A DNA stretch of 64,000 nt from Adenophora triphylla var. japonica (lineage: Eukaryota > Streptophyta > Magnoliopsida > Asterales > Campanulaceae). The notes beneath the pieces are model-generated. The model was not told the DNA's origin, searched no databases, and was given only the letters and a program-made list of their open reading frames with translations. How positions within the stretch are numbered: the first letter of the stretch is position 1; each line of letters starts with the position of its first letter. Position numbers and translations under genes: made by a program. Location: assembly GCA_022495995.1 (NCBI GenBank), contig JAFEMH010000526.1, positions 496,001-560,000 of the forward strand. Reading direction: 5' to 3'. This document shows positions 46,467-58,800 of this stretch, piece after piece.

Positions 46467-46960
46467 CACTACCAGAAACAGGCCATTTAGCGACGGAATT
46501 ATCAGCGACAGACAGATTCCGTCGCTAAATAGCGGCGGAATATAGGCTTTAGCGTCGGAAAATTTTTGGCGTCAAATTTAGCGACGGAAGTTAATTCCGC
46601 CGCTAAATTCCGCCGCTAAAACGAATATTCCTCGAATATTCGTTTATTTCCGCCGCTAATTTGGCGGTTGATTTACCGACGGAATATTCCGCCGCTAAAT
46701 ATTTATCAGCGACGGAATTATTCCGCCGGTGAAAATATATCATATTTTTATTTTTTTATTTATCAGCGTCGGAAATATTCCGACGGTGAAATTAAAATAT
46801 TTTTTATTTTTCTTTTTGAAATATTACACCGACGGAATATTTCCGACGGTGAAATTAAATGTTTTTTTTTTTTATTAAACACCGACGGAATATTTCCGCC
46901 GCTGATAATTTAATATTTTTTTTATTTATCAGCGACGGAAAATTCCGTTGCTGATAATAA
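46467..46960 (+). repeat. CACTA left TIR and subterminal repeats
   Basis: Dense direct and inverted copies of GCGACGGAATTATTCCGCCG-type sequence, the usual binding sites for TNPA-like protein in this superfamily. Confidence 0.9.
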
Positions 46961-49370
46961 AATGTAATTTTTGTTTATTTTTAGAACTAATTAACAAAAT
47001 AACAAACTAAAAAACATTAAAATATCATAAATATTTTTGAAAAAATAAATAAATCATAAATATTTATTAATTTTAATTTTATAATGCCATTATTTTTATT
47101 TATATAAAATATGAAAGTTATTTTAAATTACTCTCAAAAATAAATATGAGTCAATAAATATTATTTTTGAAAAAATAAATAAATTATAAACCCTAAACCT
47201 AATACCCTATATACTATACACTATATATACCTACCCTATAAATTCTATACCCTATACCCTATACCCTATACCCTATAACCTATACCCTATACCCTATACC
47301 TATACCCTATACCCTATACCCTATACTCCTATATCCTATACCCTATACCCTATACCTCTATACCCTATACCCTATACTATACCCTATACTTATTTCTATA
47401 CCCTATGCTCTATACCCTATGCCCTATACATTTATGCCCCTATACCCTACGCCCTATACCCTTCTATGCCCTATGCCCTATGCCTCTATACTTATGCCTA
47501 TACCCTATACCCTACGCCTCTATACTCCTATACTTATACTTATACCCTATACTCTATACCCTATACCATATACCCTTATACTCCTATACTTCCTATACCC
47601 TATACTTAAACCCTATACTCCTATACTTATATATTATACACTATACACTATACTCCTATACTTATACCCTATACTTATACTATACCCTATACACTATACC
47701 CTATTCCCAAATTGGTAAATTGCATACAATTTTAAATTTTTTATTCAAAATAAAACAAAAACAAGATTAGTCCAAAACAAGGAACTAACCAACTATTAGA
47801 CAACACTCGAGATTAATATTGTCTCATAAGTCATAACTAAGATATCCGTAAAAACAAAGACCCACATCATTACCGCTGAGCACACTGCGCTCTCGCCCCC
47901 ACCACCGCCATGCATGTCATCATCTACATCGTGGCTTCAATGCCGACATCGTGGCGGTCAGTTTCCTCGCACTCATCATCAAGCTCCATATCCATCATCT
48001 GCGATGAAGGCTTAGAGGCGCACACCCTCTAGGGTATAGGTATGTGGTATAGTGTATAGGGTATAGGGTATAGGTGGTATAGGTATATATATAGGGTATG
48101 TGGTATAGGTATGTGGTATAGTGTATAGCTGATAAACAGATAGGTATATGTGGTATGTATAGGTATAGTGGTATAAATGATAGGGTATGTATAGGTATAG
48201 TGGCTATGGCAGATGTATAGGTATGTGGCATAGTATAGTAGGTATGTGGTATAGGTATAGGTAGTATGTATGTGGTATAGTGGCATGTGGTATGTGGTAT
48301 AGTATAGGGTATAGGATATAGTGTATAGGGTATGTGGTATAGGATATAGTGTATAGGTATAAGGTATATGGTATAGGTATGTGGTATAGTGTATAGGTAT
48401 AGGTTATAAGTAGGTATAGGGTATGAAATACAGCTCATTGAGAAACGCTTCTCCATAACTATGGAGAAATGTGTTTTTCATAGCCGTGTTTACATTTGAT
48501 AAACCCCAAAAAAACCCAACCCAAAACCAAGCTTCGATATCCGTAAGCTTTCGCATTTGATAGCCGAAGTTTTGCGCTTGATATCCAGAAGCTTTGTATT
48601 TGATAGCAAGAATGATGTGAAATGTATATCCGTAAACTCAGTAGGTGTATATCCGAAAACCGTTAGCGATATCCGTGAAATGTGTTAGTGGCATATCCAG
48701 TAAATTGCTATTGAAGGTTTTCGATATCCGAAACCTTCAATGTATATCCGTAAACATTTTGAAGGTTTGATATTCATTCGGTTTTCGATATCACTTTCAT
48801 AGGTTTCTGGCTATCTAGCTCATTGTCGCGCGACATGTCGGGACCCGTTTCTCCATAACTTATGGAGAAACGCGTTTCTCCCTAGATTTTGTGATAGGGT
48901 ATAGGGTATATATAGGGTATTTTATATAAATAAAAATAACTTTCATATTTTATATAAATAAAAATTATCATCAATTATAAAATTAAAATTAATTAATATT
49001 TATGATTTATTTATTTTTTCAAAAATATCATAAATATTTATGATTTATTTATTTTTATATAAATAAAAATAATGATATTTATTAAATTAAAAATTTTTCA
49101 AAAATAATATTTATTGACTCATATTTATTTTTTTGAGAGTAATTTAAAATAACTTTCATATTTTATATAAATAAAAATTATCATCAATTATAAAATTAAA
49201 ATTAATTAATATTTATGATTTATTTATTTTTTCAAAAATATCATAAATATTTATGATTTATTTGTTTTTATATAAATAAAAATAATGATATTTATTAAAT
49301 TAAAATTAATAAATATTAATGATTTATTTATTTTTTCAAAAATATAATGAAAACAATTATATTTATTAAT
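46961..49370. repeat. Large imperfect palindrome with CCCTATA and GGGTATA arrays
   Basis: (CCCTATA)n-like array at about 47215-47705 and its inverse (TATAGGGTATAGG type) at about 48028-48430 and 48893-48925. Flanking AT-rich arms (TTTATATAAATAAAAATAA-like) occur in opposite orientation at about 46975-47190 and 48920-49340. Between them, 48530-48800 is a run of GATATCCGTAAA-like repeats. A short palindrome CTCCATAACTTATGGAG sits near 48850. No gene was recognised. Confidence 0.7.
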
Positions 49371-49590
49371 AATATAGCGGAAATTTCCGTCGCCGAATTT
49401 AAAATCACCGCGGAAATTTCCGTCGGTGAGAGTGCCATGTCATCGATCCAGGTGAGCGTACGCATAGTTTAGCGCCGGGATTTACAGTGACGGAATATTC
49501 CGCCGCTAAATATTAATTATAGCGTCGAAATTTAATTTCCGCCGCTATAATTAATATTTAGCGGCGGAATATTCCGTCGGGGAAATTATA
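49371..49590 (+). repeat. Internal copy of CACTA subterminal motifs
   Basis: Further GGAAATTTCCGTCG and GCGGAATATTCCGCCGCTAA blocks about 2.9 kb in from the end, next to the start of the transposon's transcribed region. Confidence 0.75.
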
Positions 49591-49619
49591 AAAACTCATT
49601 TAATCCCTCGATATCAATT

Positions 49620-51037
49620 ACGTATCAATTTCCTCTCTCTCTCTTCCCGCTTTCTCTCTCTTCCCGCTCTCTCTCGCGACCTAGAAGAAGAATCGCCGCC
49701 GTCGTCCACCTCTCCACCGTCTCCGCCGTGACGAAGCTTCGCCGTCCACCATCTCCACCGTCTTCACCATCTCGCGCTCTCTCTCTCCCTCTCGAAGCGA
49801 TCCAATTTCTCAATCCTAGCTCTCTCTTCTTCAAGGTACGTGATTTCCCTTGTTAAACTACATTCGATTGTATTTTTGTTCATCAATTATAGTGCTGATG
49901 CGGTTTTTGCCAATCTAGGGTTTCTGTATTTTTGCCAATCTAGTGGTTCCGTCCACCTCTCCACCGTCTCACGCCGTCGTCTCCGCTGGTCCGTCCGCCT
50001 CCTTCCACCTGGCCAATTTCTCTCTCTTCTCTGTATTCATCAACCAGGTATTTCGATTCCCCCTCTTCATCGATTTCTAGATCTTGTTTTTTAATCGATT
50101 TCAAGAAATTTCAAGAAATTGGTTGTTGATTTAACTGGATTGGGTTTTATGTGTTTTTGTTGTCTGGAGGCTGGTTTGTGTAGGGGGGGGGCAGATGATG
50201 TTGTTGTTAATCAAAATGCAGCTTTTTACAGTTTACACAATCATTTGCAAGCTAACTTTTTTGAATCATGTTATGTAATATTAAACACACTTACATAACC
50301 ACAAATGGCTTAATACCATTTTATGATTGTTGAACAATGATACCAATTTAGTGAAGTGGGATACATTAATTAGAACATAGTTGGAGTAATCAAGTATACG
50401 AGATGGCCTAAAGCTTAAGATCAAAGTTGGAACAATGGCTCAAGTTTGCACCCTAGTTAGAGTTAGATGAAAAAAGAAAAGAGGAAGAATCGCCTCCTTT
50501 GCAAGTCGTTCCTTCTTAGAACACCCAAGAATCATTAGCAATCATCCCAAATAATAATGTTCTATGCTTTACGGTGTCACATTTCTGAATTAAAAAATAA
50601 ATATAGTCTTAGTGCAATATTACTGTGGTATAAACAACGTACTAACAAGCAAAGCACGTTCCTGACGTATAAATTGCAAAATTTATGGTATGGAGGGAGT
50701 AGTATAATATACGACAACAAATTTCAAGATAATTTTATCCAAAATTATCTTTTCATTAATGTTTATCCTAAGAGAGTTAATTAATCTTGGACCTCTTTTG
50801 TGCAAACTATGAAAATATACTATGAGATTAGAACTTGTGTTGCATTTTCTTACACCCTTAGAAACAAGATGTGAATAAAATGGATGGAAGGTCCGTAATG
50901 TACTTTAAGAGGAGGAGCACAATCTAGACAATGTAATCTTGTGTCCATAGAGCAGCTTGCTAGAGTGAGTGTGGAAGTGCTAACTTTAAGATCAACTTAG
51001 ACCGAGACCACCTTGAATCTCGCTTTATATGTTATTA
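49620..51037 (+). other. Probable CACTA leader exons and intron
   Basis: Pyrimidine-rich CTCTCTCTCTTCCCGC sequence, then splice-donor-like CAAG|GTACGTG near 49835 and CCAG|GTATTTC near 50047. It looks like the untranslated leader of the transposon's first gene. 50100-51037 shows no recognisable coding sequence. Confidence 0.4.
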
Positions 51038-51336
51038 CTAGTACATATGCCCGTGTCCAAGCACACGGGTGTATTTTTTTTTTTTTTTTTTTTTTTCATA
51101 TTAATTTTTTTTTAAATTTAAAAAAAAATAAAAATATCGCTTACTTAATTAATTTAAGTAAACCCTCCTAAAGCCCACTCTTAGCCCAAACCCAAAGTCT
51201 TAGCCCAAATTCAAAGCCCATTTACGTTTTAAGGGCAAAATGGGAAACAGACTAAATAGTGAGGGCAAAATAGGGAAAAACTCCTCCGAAACTGTTCATA
51301 GAACTGTTCACTGAGGGGTTTAATTTATACTATAGA
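51038..51336 (-). mobile_element. Small non-autonomous Helitron
   Basis: On the minus strand it begins TCTATAGTATAAATTAAACC after an A (51337). It ends with a hairpin (arms CCCGTGT/ACACGGG, plus strand 51050-51068), then CATATGTACTAG before a T (51037). 5' TC, 3' hairpin plus CTAG and insertion between A and T are Helitron hallmarks. 299 bp, no coding capacity; a poly-T run lies inside. Confidence 0.8.
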
Positions 51337-51564
51337 TTTCACACGAACTCATTTTGCTTGGTACAAATCACATTAAATATCCATTTAAAAGAATTAGGAA
51401 GAATAATAACAATTTTGATAACCCAACAAATATATTAAACTAATAAAACAAATATATTAAACTAATAAAAGTAAGCACGAATGATCATGAGTTGAGACTT
51501 TAATTAATCTCAATTACAAACAAATAAGTAAGAAAACTGTGGATGAAATAGTTTAGGAACATCT

Positions 51565-51668
51565 AGTTCTAGATCTCATTTTGGGGCGATTGACGGCATC
51601 GCGAACGGTGATTATGTCGCCTACGTTTGAGCGCCTGATATCAATCCTGGTACCCTAGATGCACCTTA
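51565..51668. repeat. Direct repeat, left copy
   Basis: About 105-bp segment with TTTTGGGGCGATTGACGGCA and CGCCTACGTTTGAGCGCC, repeated at 52837-52945. The pair brackets the tandem foldbacks. Confidence 0.85.
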
Positions 51669-51984
51669 TATGAAACAAATTAGGATACAGTTTCTGTATC
51701 CTAGTTTGTTACATATTTAGTAATATTAACGAATAGAAGAAAACATATGTTAGTAATATTAACGAATAGAAGAAAACATATGCCACTATAAAGAAAACGA
51801 TAAATAACCGTACTCATAATCAAATATGTAACATGTTATATTTAGTAAACATAACATGTTACATATTTAGTAAACATAACATGTTACATATGCAACAATT
51901 AGATAAGTTACTAAATATCTAATTTTCAAGTCTTTTAATCCAACTCCACTACTATCACGTACAACCACTACCACGGGTTATGCC

Positions 51985-52213
51985 GAGTGGAAAATCTCAG
52001 TTTTTTGCACAAGCATTAGGTCCAAAGATTGAAACTTTGAAAGTAGATTTAGCAATTAATCAAAACAAGAAAATCCCCAACTTCGCCTGTAGAAGATACA
52101 AAATTGCAGCTTGGGGATTTTCTTGTTTTTTGATTAATTATAATAGTAAATCTACTTTTAATGTTTCAATCTTTGGGCCAAATGCTTGTGCAATAGACTT
52201 GATATTTTCCATC
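51985..52213. repeat. Foldback 1 (inverted repeat of a gene fragment)
   Basis: Arms of about 100 bp, left GCACAAGCATTAGGTCCAAA, right its near-complement GGCCAAATGCTTGTGC, with a 40-bp centre. Both arms encode AQA(L/F)GPKIETLKVDL in opposite directions, so a coding fragment was duplicated head to head. The source gene was not identified. Confidence 0.85.
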
Positions 52214-52424
52214 GGTGTAACATGTTATATTTAGTAAATATAACATGTTACATATTTAGTAAACATAACATGTTACATATGCAACAATTAGATAAGTATT
52301 TAAATATCTAATTTTCAAGTCTTTTAATGATAAAAAGCTAAAAAAGTTACTAAATATCTAATTTTCAAGTCTTTTAATCCAACTCCACTACTATCACGTA
52401 CAACCACTACCATGGGGTTATGCC

Positions 52425-52654
52425 GAGTGGAAAATCTCAAGTTTTGCACAAGCATTAGGTTCAAAGATTGAAACTTTGAAAGTAGATTTAGCAATTAATC
52501 GAAATAAGAAAATCCCCAACTTCAGCCTTGTAGAAGATACAAAAACTGCAGCTTGGGGATTTTCTTGTTTTCCGATTAATTATAATAGTAAATCTACTTT
52601 TAAAGTTTCAATCTTTGGGCCAAATGCTTGTGCAATAGACTTGATATTTTCCAT
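52425..52654. repeat. Foldback 2, tandem copy of foldback 1
   Basis: Same inverted repeat about 440 bp downstream, with the same flanks (repeats of AACATGTTACATATTTAGTA and CCAACTCCACTACTATCACG). The whole unit of about 440-460 bp is duplicated. Confidence 0.85.
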
Positions 52655-52836
52655 TGGTGTAACATGTTATATTTAGTAAATATAACATGTTACATATTTA
52701 GTAAACATAACATATTACATATGCAACAATTAGATAAGTTACTAAATATCTAATTTTCAAGTCTTTTAAAGTCAAAGGGGAGGAAGGGGGTGAATGTATC
52801 AATAATGTAACATATTCAACCGCACACTACCTTAGT

Positions 52837-52945
52837 GGTTCTAGATCCCATTTTGGGGCGATTGACGGCATCGCGGACTCAAGTGATGTAATATCGCCTA
52901 CGTTTGAGCGCCCGATATCAATCCCGGCACCCTAGATGCACCTTA
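52837..52945. repeat. Direct repeat, right copy
   Basis: Partner of 51565-51668, with a few differences and an insertion near 52878. It does not start with TG or end with CA. Confidence 0.85.
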
Positions 52946-52974
52946 GGGTATTGTGGTTGGTGGTTAACATCTTA

Positions 52975-53755
52975 AAAATATAAATAAGATGAGAGCCTTT
53001 CTCACCTACGCCTATCAAAATCCGTCCATCTTGATCAAGAAAGATAGAGCAAATAAGTTCTTGTCGAGTTTGAGCAAAGGATTTTACAAGAGTTTTTCCA
53101 GCTTTCTCGTTCTCTCTAAGTGATCTCAAACATCACAACCCATGTTCTTGTCAAGAAATTGCTTTTATTTCACTGTTATACAGCCACAAGTAAAAACAAG
53201 GTAACAAAGATAACACCGCTGAAGAGAAAAAACTTTTCCTCCAATTTTTCAATCTCCACCTTCCATTTACTGAGATCTGACAGAATCTTCCTCATGAGCT
53301 TGAAAGGCGGCGCAGCTGCCCTCAATCTCACGGTTGCTTCGCATGTGCAACTGTGAGATTGAGTGTGCAACCGTGAGATTGAGGGCAACACCGCCAGCTT
53401 TCAGGCTCATGAGGAAGATTCTGCAATCAGGATCTTGGGTAAATGAAAGGTGGAGATTGAAAAATTGGAGAAAATTTCGTTTTCTCTTCACCGGTGTTAT
53501 ACTCGTTACCTTGTTTTTACTTGTGACCGTATATCACCAAGGAAGAGTAAAACAGTGCAACCGTCAAGACATGGCTGTGATGTTTGAGATTCTTAGAGAG
53601 GAGGACAAAGTGAAACCGGAAAACCTATATTAAATGTAAAAATCCTTTGCTCAAACCGACAAGAACTTATTTGCTCTATCTTTCTTGGTCTAAGCCGAGA
53701 TAGGGTTTTGATAGTCAGGATGATAACGACTCTTATCTTGTTTATAAATGTTAAT
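52975..53755. repeat. Inverted repeat containing RAD16/SNF2 helicase fragments
   Basis: Two arms of roughly 370 bp meet near 53360. The left arm on the plus strand encodes RIFLMSLKGGAAALNLTVAS. The right arm on the minus strand encodes DPDCRIFLMSLKAGGVALNL followed by TVA. This is helicase motif V sequence characteristic of RAD16-like SNF2 proteins. Outer parts of the arms share another coding stretch (KSFAQTRQELICSIFLDQDG on the left-arm minus strand; KSFAQT again in the right arm) and a hydrophobic piece (GVI(F/L)VTLFLLV). Frame changes rule out a working protein. Captured host sequence within the CACTA transposon, with potential for a long hairpin transcript. Confidence 0.8.
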
Positions 53756-54084
53756 TTAATTCATCATTGTAAAATTATATATTTTACAACAAAGAATTAA
53801 ATATTAATATTTAAAATTATTCACAATAGTAATAATTTAGGTCTATGCAAAAGCCGAAATTTCTTTATTTTCGATTATAAAGCAAGTAGGCAAAGTGATA
53901 TTTGCATTTCATATAATCATGCATTTCGGGATGGGATAGGTTTATCAAACATGCACTTAAAGGACAGAGTAGGTGGTTAGGTAGGGACACCATTATCCTT
54001 TAGTTTAGTTTGAACTAGAGCTCAAGATTTGTTGATACAATTATTCACAATATCAATAGGTAAAAAGTCCCAGCAGCCCCAATT

Positions 54085-55650
54085 TAAGGCAGCATGGAGC
54101 ATTACAATGGAGAAATTGTTTCCCGCGAGTTTCAATTTCAACAAGACATTCTTGAACTCACGCGCTTTCACCAAAAACAACACCGAAAACTTATTGACAG
54201 GAGGTATAGCATGCCATGCATCTGGTCTCTAAAAGATTGGAAGATTGATTGGGATCTGCTCCGAGCTGCTTCGTGCTTTTGGGATTCGGAGCGACATGTG
54301 TTCACCCTATCGTACAACGATCTGATGCCAACGATGGAGGATTTTCGAGCACCGACCGGTGTGGCCGAGTCGAGGACCGTGGCATTTCCTCGAGACGTAC
54401 GATCGCTACGGAGCAACTATCTCGAATTCTTGGGATTATCGCCAGACCGGGTATCGGGCATTGTCGTTGACGATAGATTCATAGACTTGACTCATATAGC
54501 CGTATTGAGTTGGACCAAATGACCGCTTTGATCTATCCACTTCCTTAGATATATTCATGTTGCTCATTCTCGTCTCGCGCACTACTTCGCGGCTACATCG
54601 GAGCGTGTCCGAAAGCCTACGCTGTTAGAGATCATCAGCAAATGAGAGGTGATCGAGGAGTTGACATCCGGCATATTCAATCTGGACAGGAGCGATGGAC
54701 ATCATTCCACCGCTGCTAGCGGAGACATACCACGGCATTGATAGATTAGCCTGGAGGATCCGAGTACATGGTTCAGCACTCTGCATTACTATCATTGTGG
54801 CCGTATGAGAGATTTCGTTGATCTCGCCACTGCGTAGGGGCAGACGGCATTACCTTGGGTGACCTGACAGCGCAGATATTGAGGGATGCCACTACCGAGA
54901 GTTGGCATAGGAGGTCGGCCTTGGCCCGATATGAGACCGCAAACCCGTACTATTGGATTCCCGCATGTGGATTGCAGACTATGAGAGATATTCAGACGGG
55001 CCGCTTATTGTCCGACTTCCGGGACTACATGTATCATCCTTTTGCATTCCATCTCTAGTGAGCAGACAGTACGGATACCCGCAGCAGACCATCTCGGACT
55101 TTGAGAGAGCAAGCTTGACGACTAATACAATGCCGATGATTATGACCGAGCCTCGCACTACACATTTCTTTGCGTAGCATTTCTAGAGGGCTTTCTTCCG
55201 ATACGACCACTACTCCGTCGACTAGAGGTAGCACATTTCGACCACCGAGTATCCGACATGGTACGAGGAGCAAGCAAGGTCCCGTATACTGATGATAGAG
55301 GCTCGATGCCTAGAGTGTTTTTGGGGGCGTACTATTCTTCCAAACTCGACATTAAGAGGCATGGAGGCCAAGAGCAACCCCGATGAAATCACCGGCGACA
55401 TTGCAGCAGACATGAGAGACGGGAGATTCGTAGAGCTGCTTTGAGAAATGATCCCGAAGTGATAGCTCGCAGGAGGCCTTGAGGCAGAAAGAGCGTGCGA
55501 GAGCTACTCGGTGATTGATCCACCGGCTCACACGATACCCGAGCCAGGACGAGGTCCGGCGGCTTTTTCAACATACCTAGACCAAAGACCTCCCAGGGGA
55601 CCGAGGCGGAGGAAGAGTAGAGATTCGAGTTCGGGAGCGGGAACGAGTTC
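54085..55650 (+). pseudogene. PMD/DUF7745-like transposon-borne protein, decayed
   Basis: Best frame starts at 54094 (MEHYNGEIVSREFQ) and reads DWDLLRAASCFWDSERHVFT, LSYNDLMPTMEDFRA and LRSNYLEFLGLSPDRVSGIV to 54522. Later frames give AETYHGIDRLAWRIREYMVQ (about 54728), LGDLTAQILRDATTE (54858) and VSRQYGYPQQTISDFE (55060). The pattern FWD.ERHVF ... PT.EDF followed by a QYGY-Q-I motif resembles the N-terminal domain that plant transposons share with PMD/MAIN-like and DUF7745 proteins. Several frame changes and stops are present. Which of the two related families it belongs to cannot be settled by eye. Confidence 0.5.
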
Positions 55651-55870
55651 CTAGACACTTTAAGAAGACTGTTAATATATTGTTAAATATGAGTTAGAAG
55701 CTTTATATTTATTTTAAGAAGATCTGTGTTGCTTTTAAGTTTGTAATTCAAATTTAGGGAATGATAATACGTTAATTACTTCTAAGCATTAATATATTAT
55801 GAAATCCAATAATTATTAACATCCCGATTTTGTTTTCATCCGTCGATTAAATTGAGTGTACGTATAATAT

Positions 55871-58800
55871 ATGGATTGCAATGCGGGAGTGATGTACGTT
55901 AACGATGATCGTAGTTGGATGTATAAGCGGAAGTTGCCGAATCAACGCGGTATCAATCCACGAGTTTTATAGAGGGTTGAAGGGGTTTGTTGAATTTGCT
56001 CAATTAAATAAAACCGGTCACATGGATAAGGATGGTAAGATTAGGTGTCCATGCGACAAGTGTTGTAATGTCAAGTATCTAAGCTTGATCGAGACTCGAA
56101 ACATCTTTTGCGTAACGGGTTTGAAGTTGGGTACAAACGGTGGACCCGTCATGGTGAGCCGAGATTGCGCACAAATGTTGCGAATAATCCCCCGAGAATA
56201 TTCATGTACCTCCCGAACCCGAACCTATTATTCGGGACAATGAAGAACCACCTTTGAATATGGAAGATATGGTTAGGGATGCAAATTTCTGCCCTTCCTT
56301 CGATTGGTCGAGAGAACCAACGGCAAGAACCCAACCCTGCGGCCAAGAAATTTATTGATGCTATGGACTCTGCAAGAGAAGGTCTATCCGGGTTGCGAGA
56401 TCAGTGTGTTGGAGGCCGTGTGGTGAGCTCCTTAACATAAAGGCTGATTGCAATATTAGCTTGATGCAGCTATAATCGTATCATGAAAGCAATTAAGCGG
56501 ATGTTGCCGAAAGAGAATAAGATGGTTACAAACTTTTATGAGACAAAAGAAGTTGGTTGGGCGGATTGGGCTATGTTATGAAAAGATTGATGCGTGTAAG
56601 AATGAGCATGCTATTCTACAAGGAAGATTCACGAAGACGAGTGTTCAATTTGCGGACAAAGTAGATATAAGCCAAATCGGAGGGGAGTTCAAAACACAAG
56701 AAAAACGAGACCACATAGCGGTTGCGTTACATGCCGTTGATTCCAAGATCGCAACGCCTCTACGCGTCTAAATCTACTGCAGAGGCAATGCGTTGGCATA
56801 AGGAAAGTTTGCTTGAAGAGGGTGTGTTGATTCATCCCAGTGATGGGGAGGCATGGAAACACTTTGATGAGACTTATCCGACTTTGCGTCTCGAAGCAAG
56901 AAATATACGGTTATGCATCCTGCTCTGATGGTTTCAATCCGTTTGGTCTGGGGCAAAATCTTACTCTTGTTGGCGGTTATAGCCACTGTCTACAATCTTC
57001 CGCCACAGGTTGTGTATGAGTGATCCCTACATGTTCTTGTCGTTATTCATCCCGGCCCAAACAACAGGAGGAACATTGACGTCTATCTCCGACCTTTGAT
57101 GGACGAATTGAAGCGGCTTTGGGAGGATGGGGTCGAAACGTGGGATGCTTTCAAGCGAGAGAATTTCAGCATGAAGGCTGCGTTGATGTGGACGATTAAT
57201 GACTTCCCTGCATATGGGATGTTATCGGGTTGGAGCACCCACGGGAAGTTGGCTCCGTATTGTATGAGTGACACAAAGTCTTTCACGCTCACGCACTTGG
57301 AAAACCATGTTGGTTCGATTGCCATAGACAATTTCTTCGGAGGACCACCCATTCGGGACCCGGAAGAATGCGTTTAAAAAGAACAAGATTGACCATGATG
57401 AGGCACGATTCGTTTAAGTGGTGACACGGTCTATGAGGAGGTATCTAGATTGCCCGATCCTCGGTGGGGGAAAAAGTTTTCGAAGACCAAAATACAAGGG
57501 TTTGGGACTACCCATAACTCTTGGATCAAGAGGAGTATATTTTGGGAGCGCCATCTTGGAAAACAAATCTCATTCGACATAACCTTGACGTGATGCACAT
57601 TGAGAAGAATGTATTCGATAATGTTTTTAACACGTTGATGGATTTCAAGAGAACAACTAAAGACAACGAAAAGCTCGAAAGGACCTTAAGGAAATCACGT
57701 AGCGGCCGGCCTTAGACTTGGTATACGTCGATGGTAAACCGGTTAGGCAGATGGCTCAATACGTGCTTACAAAGGAAAAAAGCTCCTCCTCTGAAATGGC
57801 TCAAGGATTTAAGGCTTCCGGATGGTTACGCGTCTAACATTGGTAAGCTGTGTCAATGTAGAGGAGGGAAAGTGCGGGGTTTGAAGAGTCACGATTGCCA
57901 CGTTTTCTTTGGATAGGCTACTTCCGATTGCTCTCGGGGTCTCTTGCACGACAATATACGGGTGGCGTTAACGAGTTAAGTGAGTTTTTCCGAGCGTTAA
58001 CATCGACCACACTTTGCGTGTTGATCACATGAAAAAGCTTGAGGAGAGCATCGTAGTGACTTTGTGCAAACTTGAGAAGATATTTCCTCCTTCATTCTTT
58101 GATTCTATGGAGCATTTACCGGTCCACTTGGCATACGAAGCTAGAGTCGGTGGTCCAGTTCAATACGAGATGGATGTATCCATTTGAGAGGTAATTGAAT
58201 TTATTCTATTTCTAAATAATTTGAGCGTTAACAATATACCTTCTTTAACATTATTTATGTTTTAATCTACGAATGACTTTTAGGTATCTAGGCCAATTGA
58301 AAAGGAAGATGAGCAATAGGGCCGTAGTCGAGGCCTCAATTTGGAAATTTGTTATCATAGATGAGATTGTTGCCTTTGTCGGAACATATTTTCCTCCCGA
58401 TGTTGATACGAGATTGACTAGGGTTGGCCGCAATTACGATGGTGGTTTTCCGTCTAAGGAAACATCTCTGTATTTTCATCCCACAGTCGGTTGCTCGGCA
58501 AACGGGTTGGTACGCGTACGTTAACCGCTAAAGAGTTTGCCGCGGTCGAAACGTATGTTCTTCTTAAGCTGCGACGAGGTTGGGGAATATATCAAGTAAG
58601 TCATTGATGTTATGTTTACGCCTCGTCGATTAAATTATGCATGTTTAATTACCTGCATATGAAATGCCTTGTTTAACCCTACATGAGAATGTTTGAAGAT
58701 TTAGCTCAGGATTTATCTCAAACTCATCGCAACTAGGACGAAGAGAATTTCCAAACTGGCTAAGGAAATATGTAAATATTTCGTTTCATTCAAATTTATT

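Noticed and set aside
47215..47705. CCCTATA array as interstitial telomere
   Set aside because: The plant telomere repeat is CCCTAAA; here the motif is CCCTATA, irregular, and inverted nearby within a CACTA element.
48028..48456. Tyr/Pro/Ile-rich frames in the TATAGG arrays
   Set aside because: They are simple translations of the tandem repeat.
51069..51098. Poly-T run as a SINE or LINE tail
   Set aside because: It is internal to the Helitron and no target duplication or polymerase III boxes were found.
51565..52945. Direct repeats as LTRs of a small TRIM element
   Set aside because: No TG...CA ends, no primer site and no target duplication seen.
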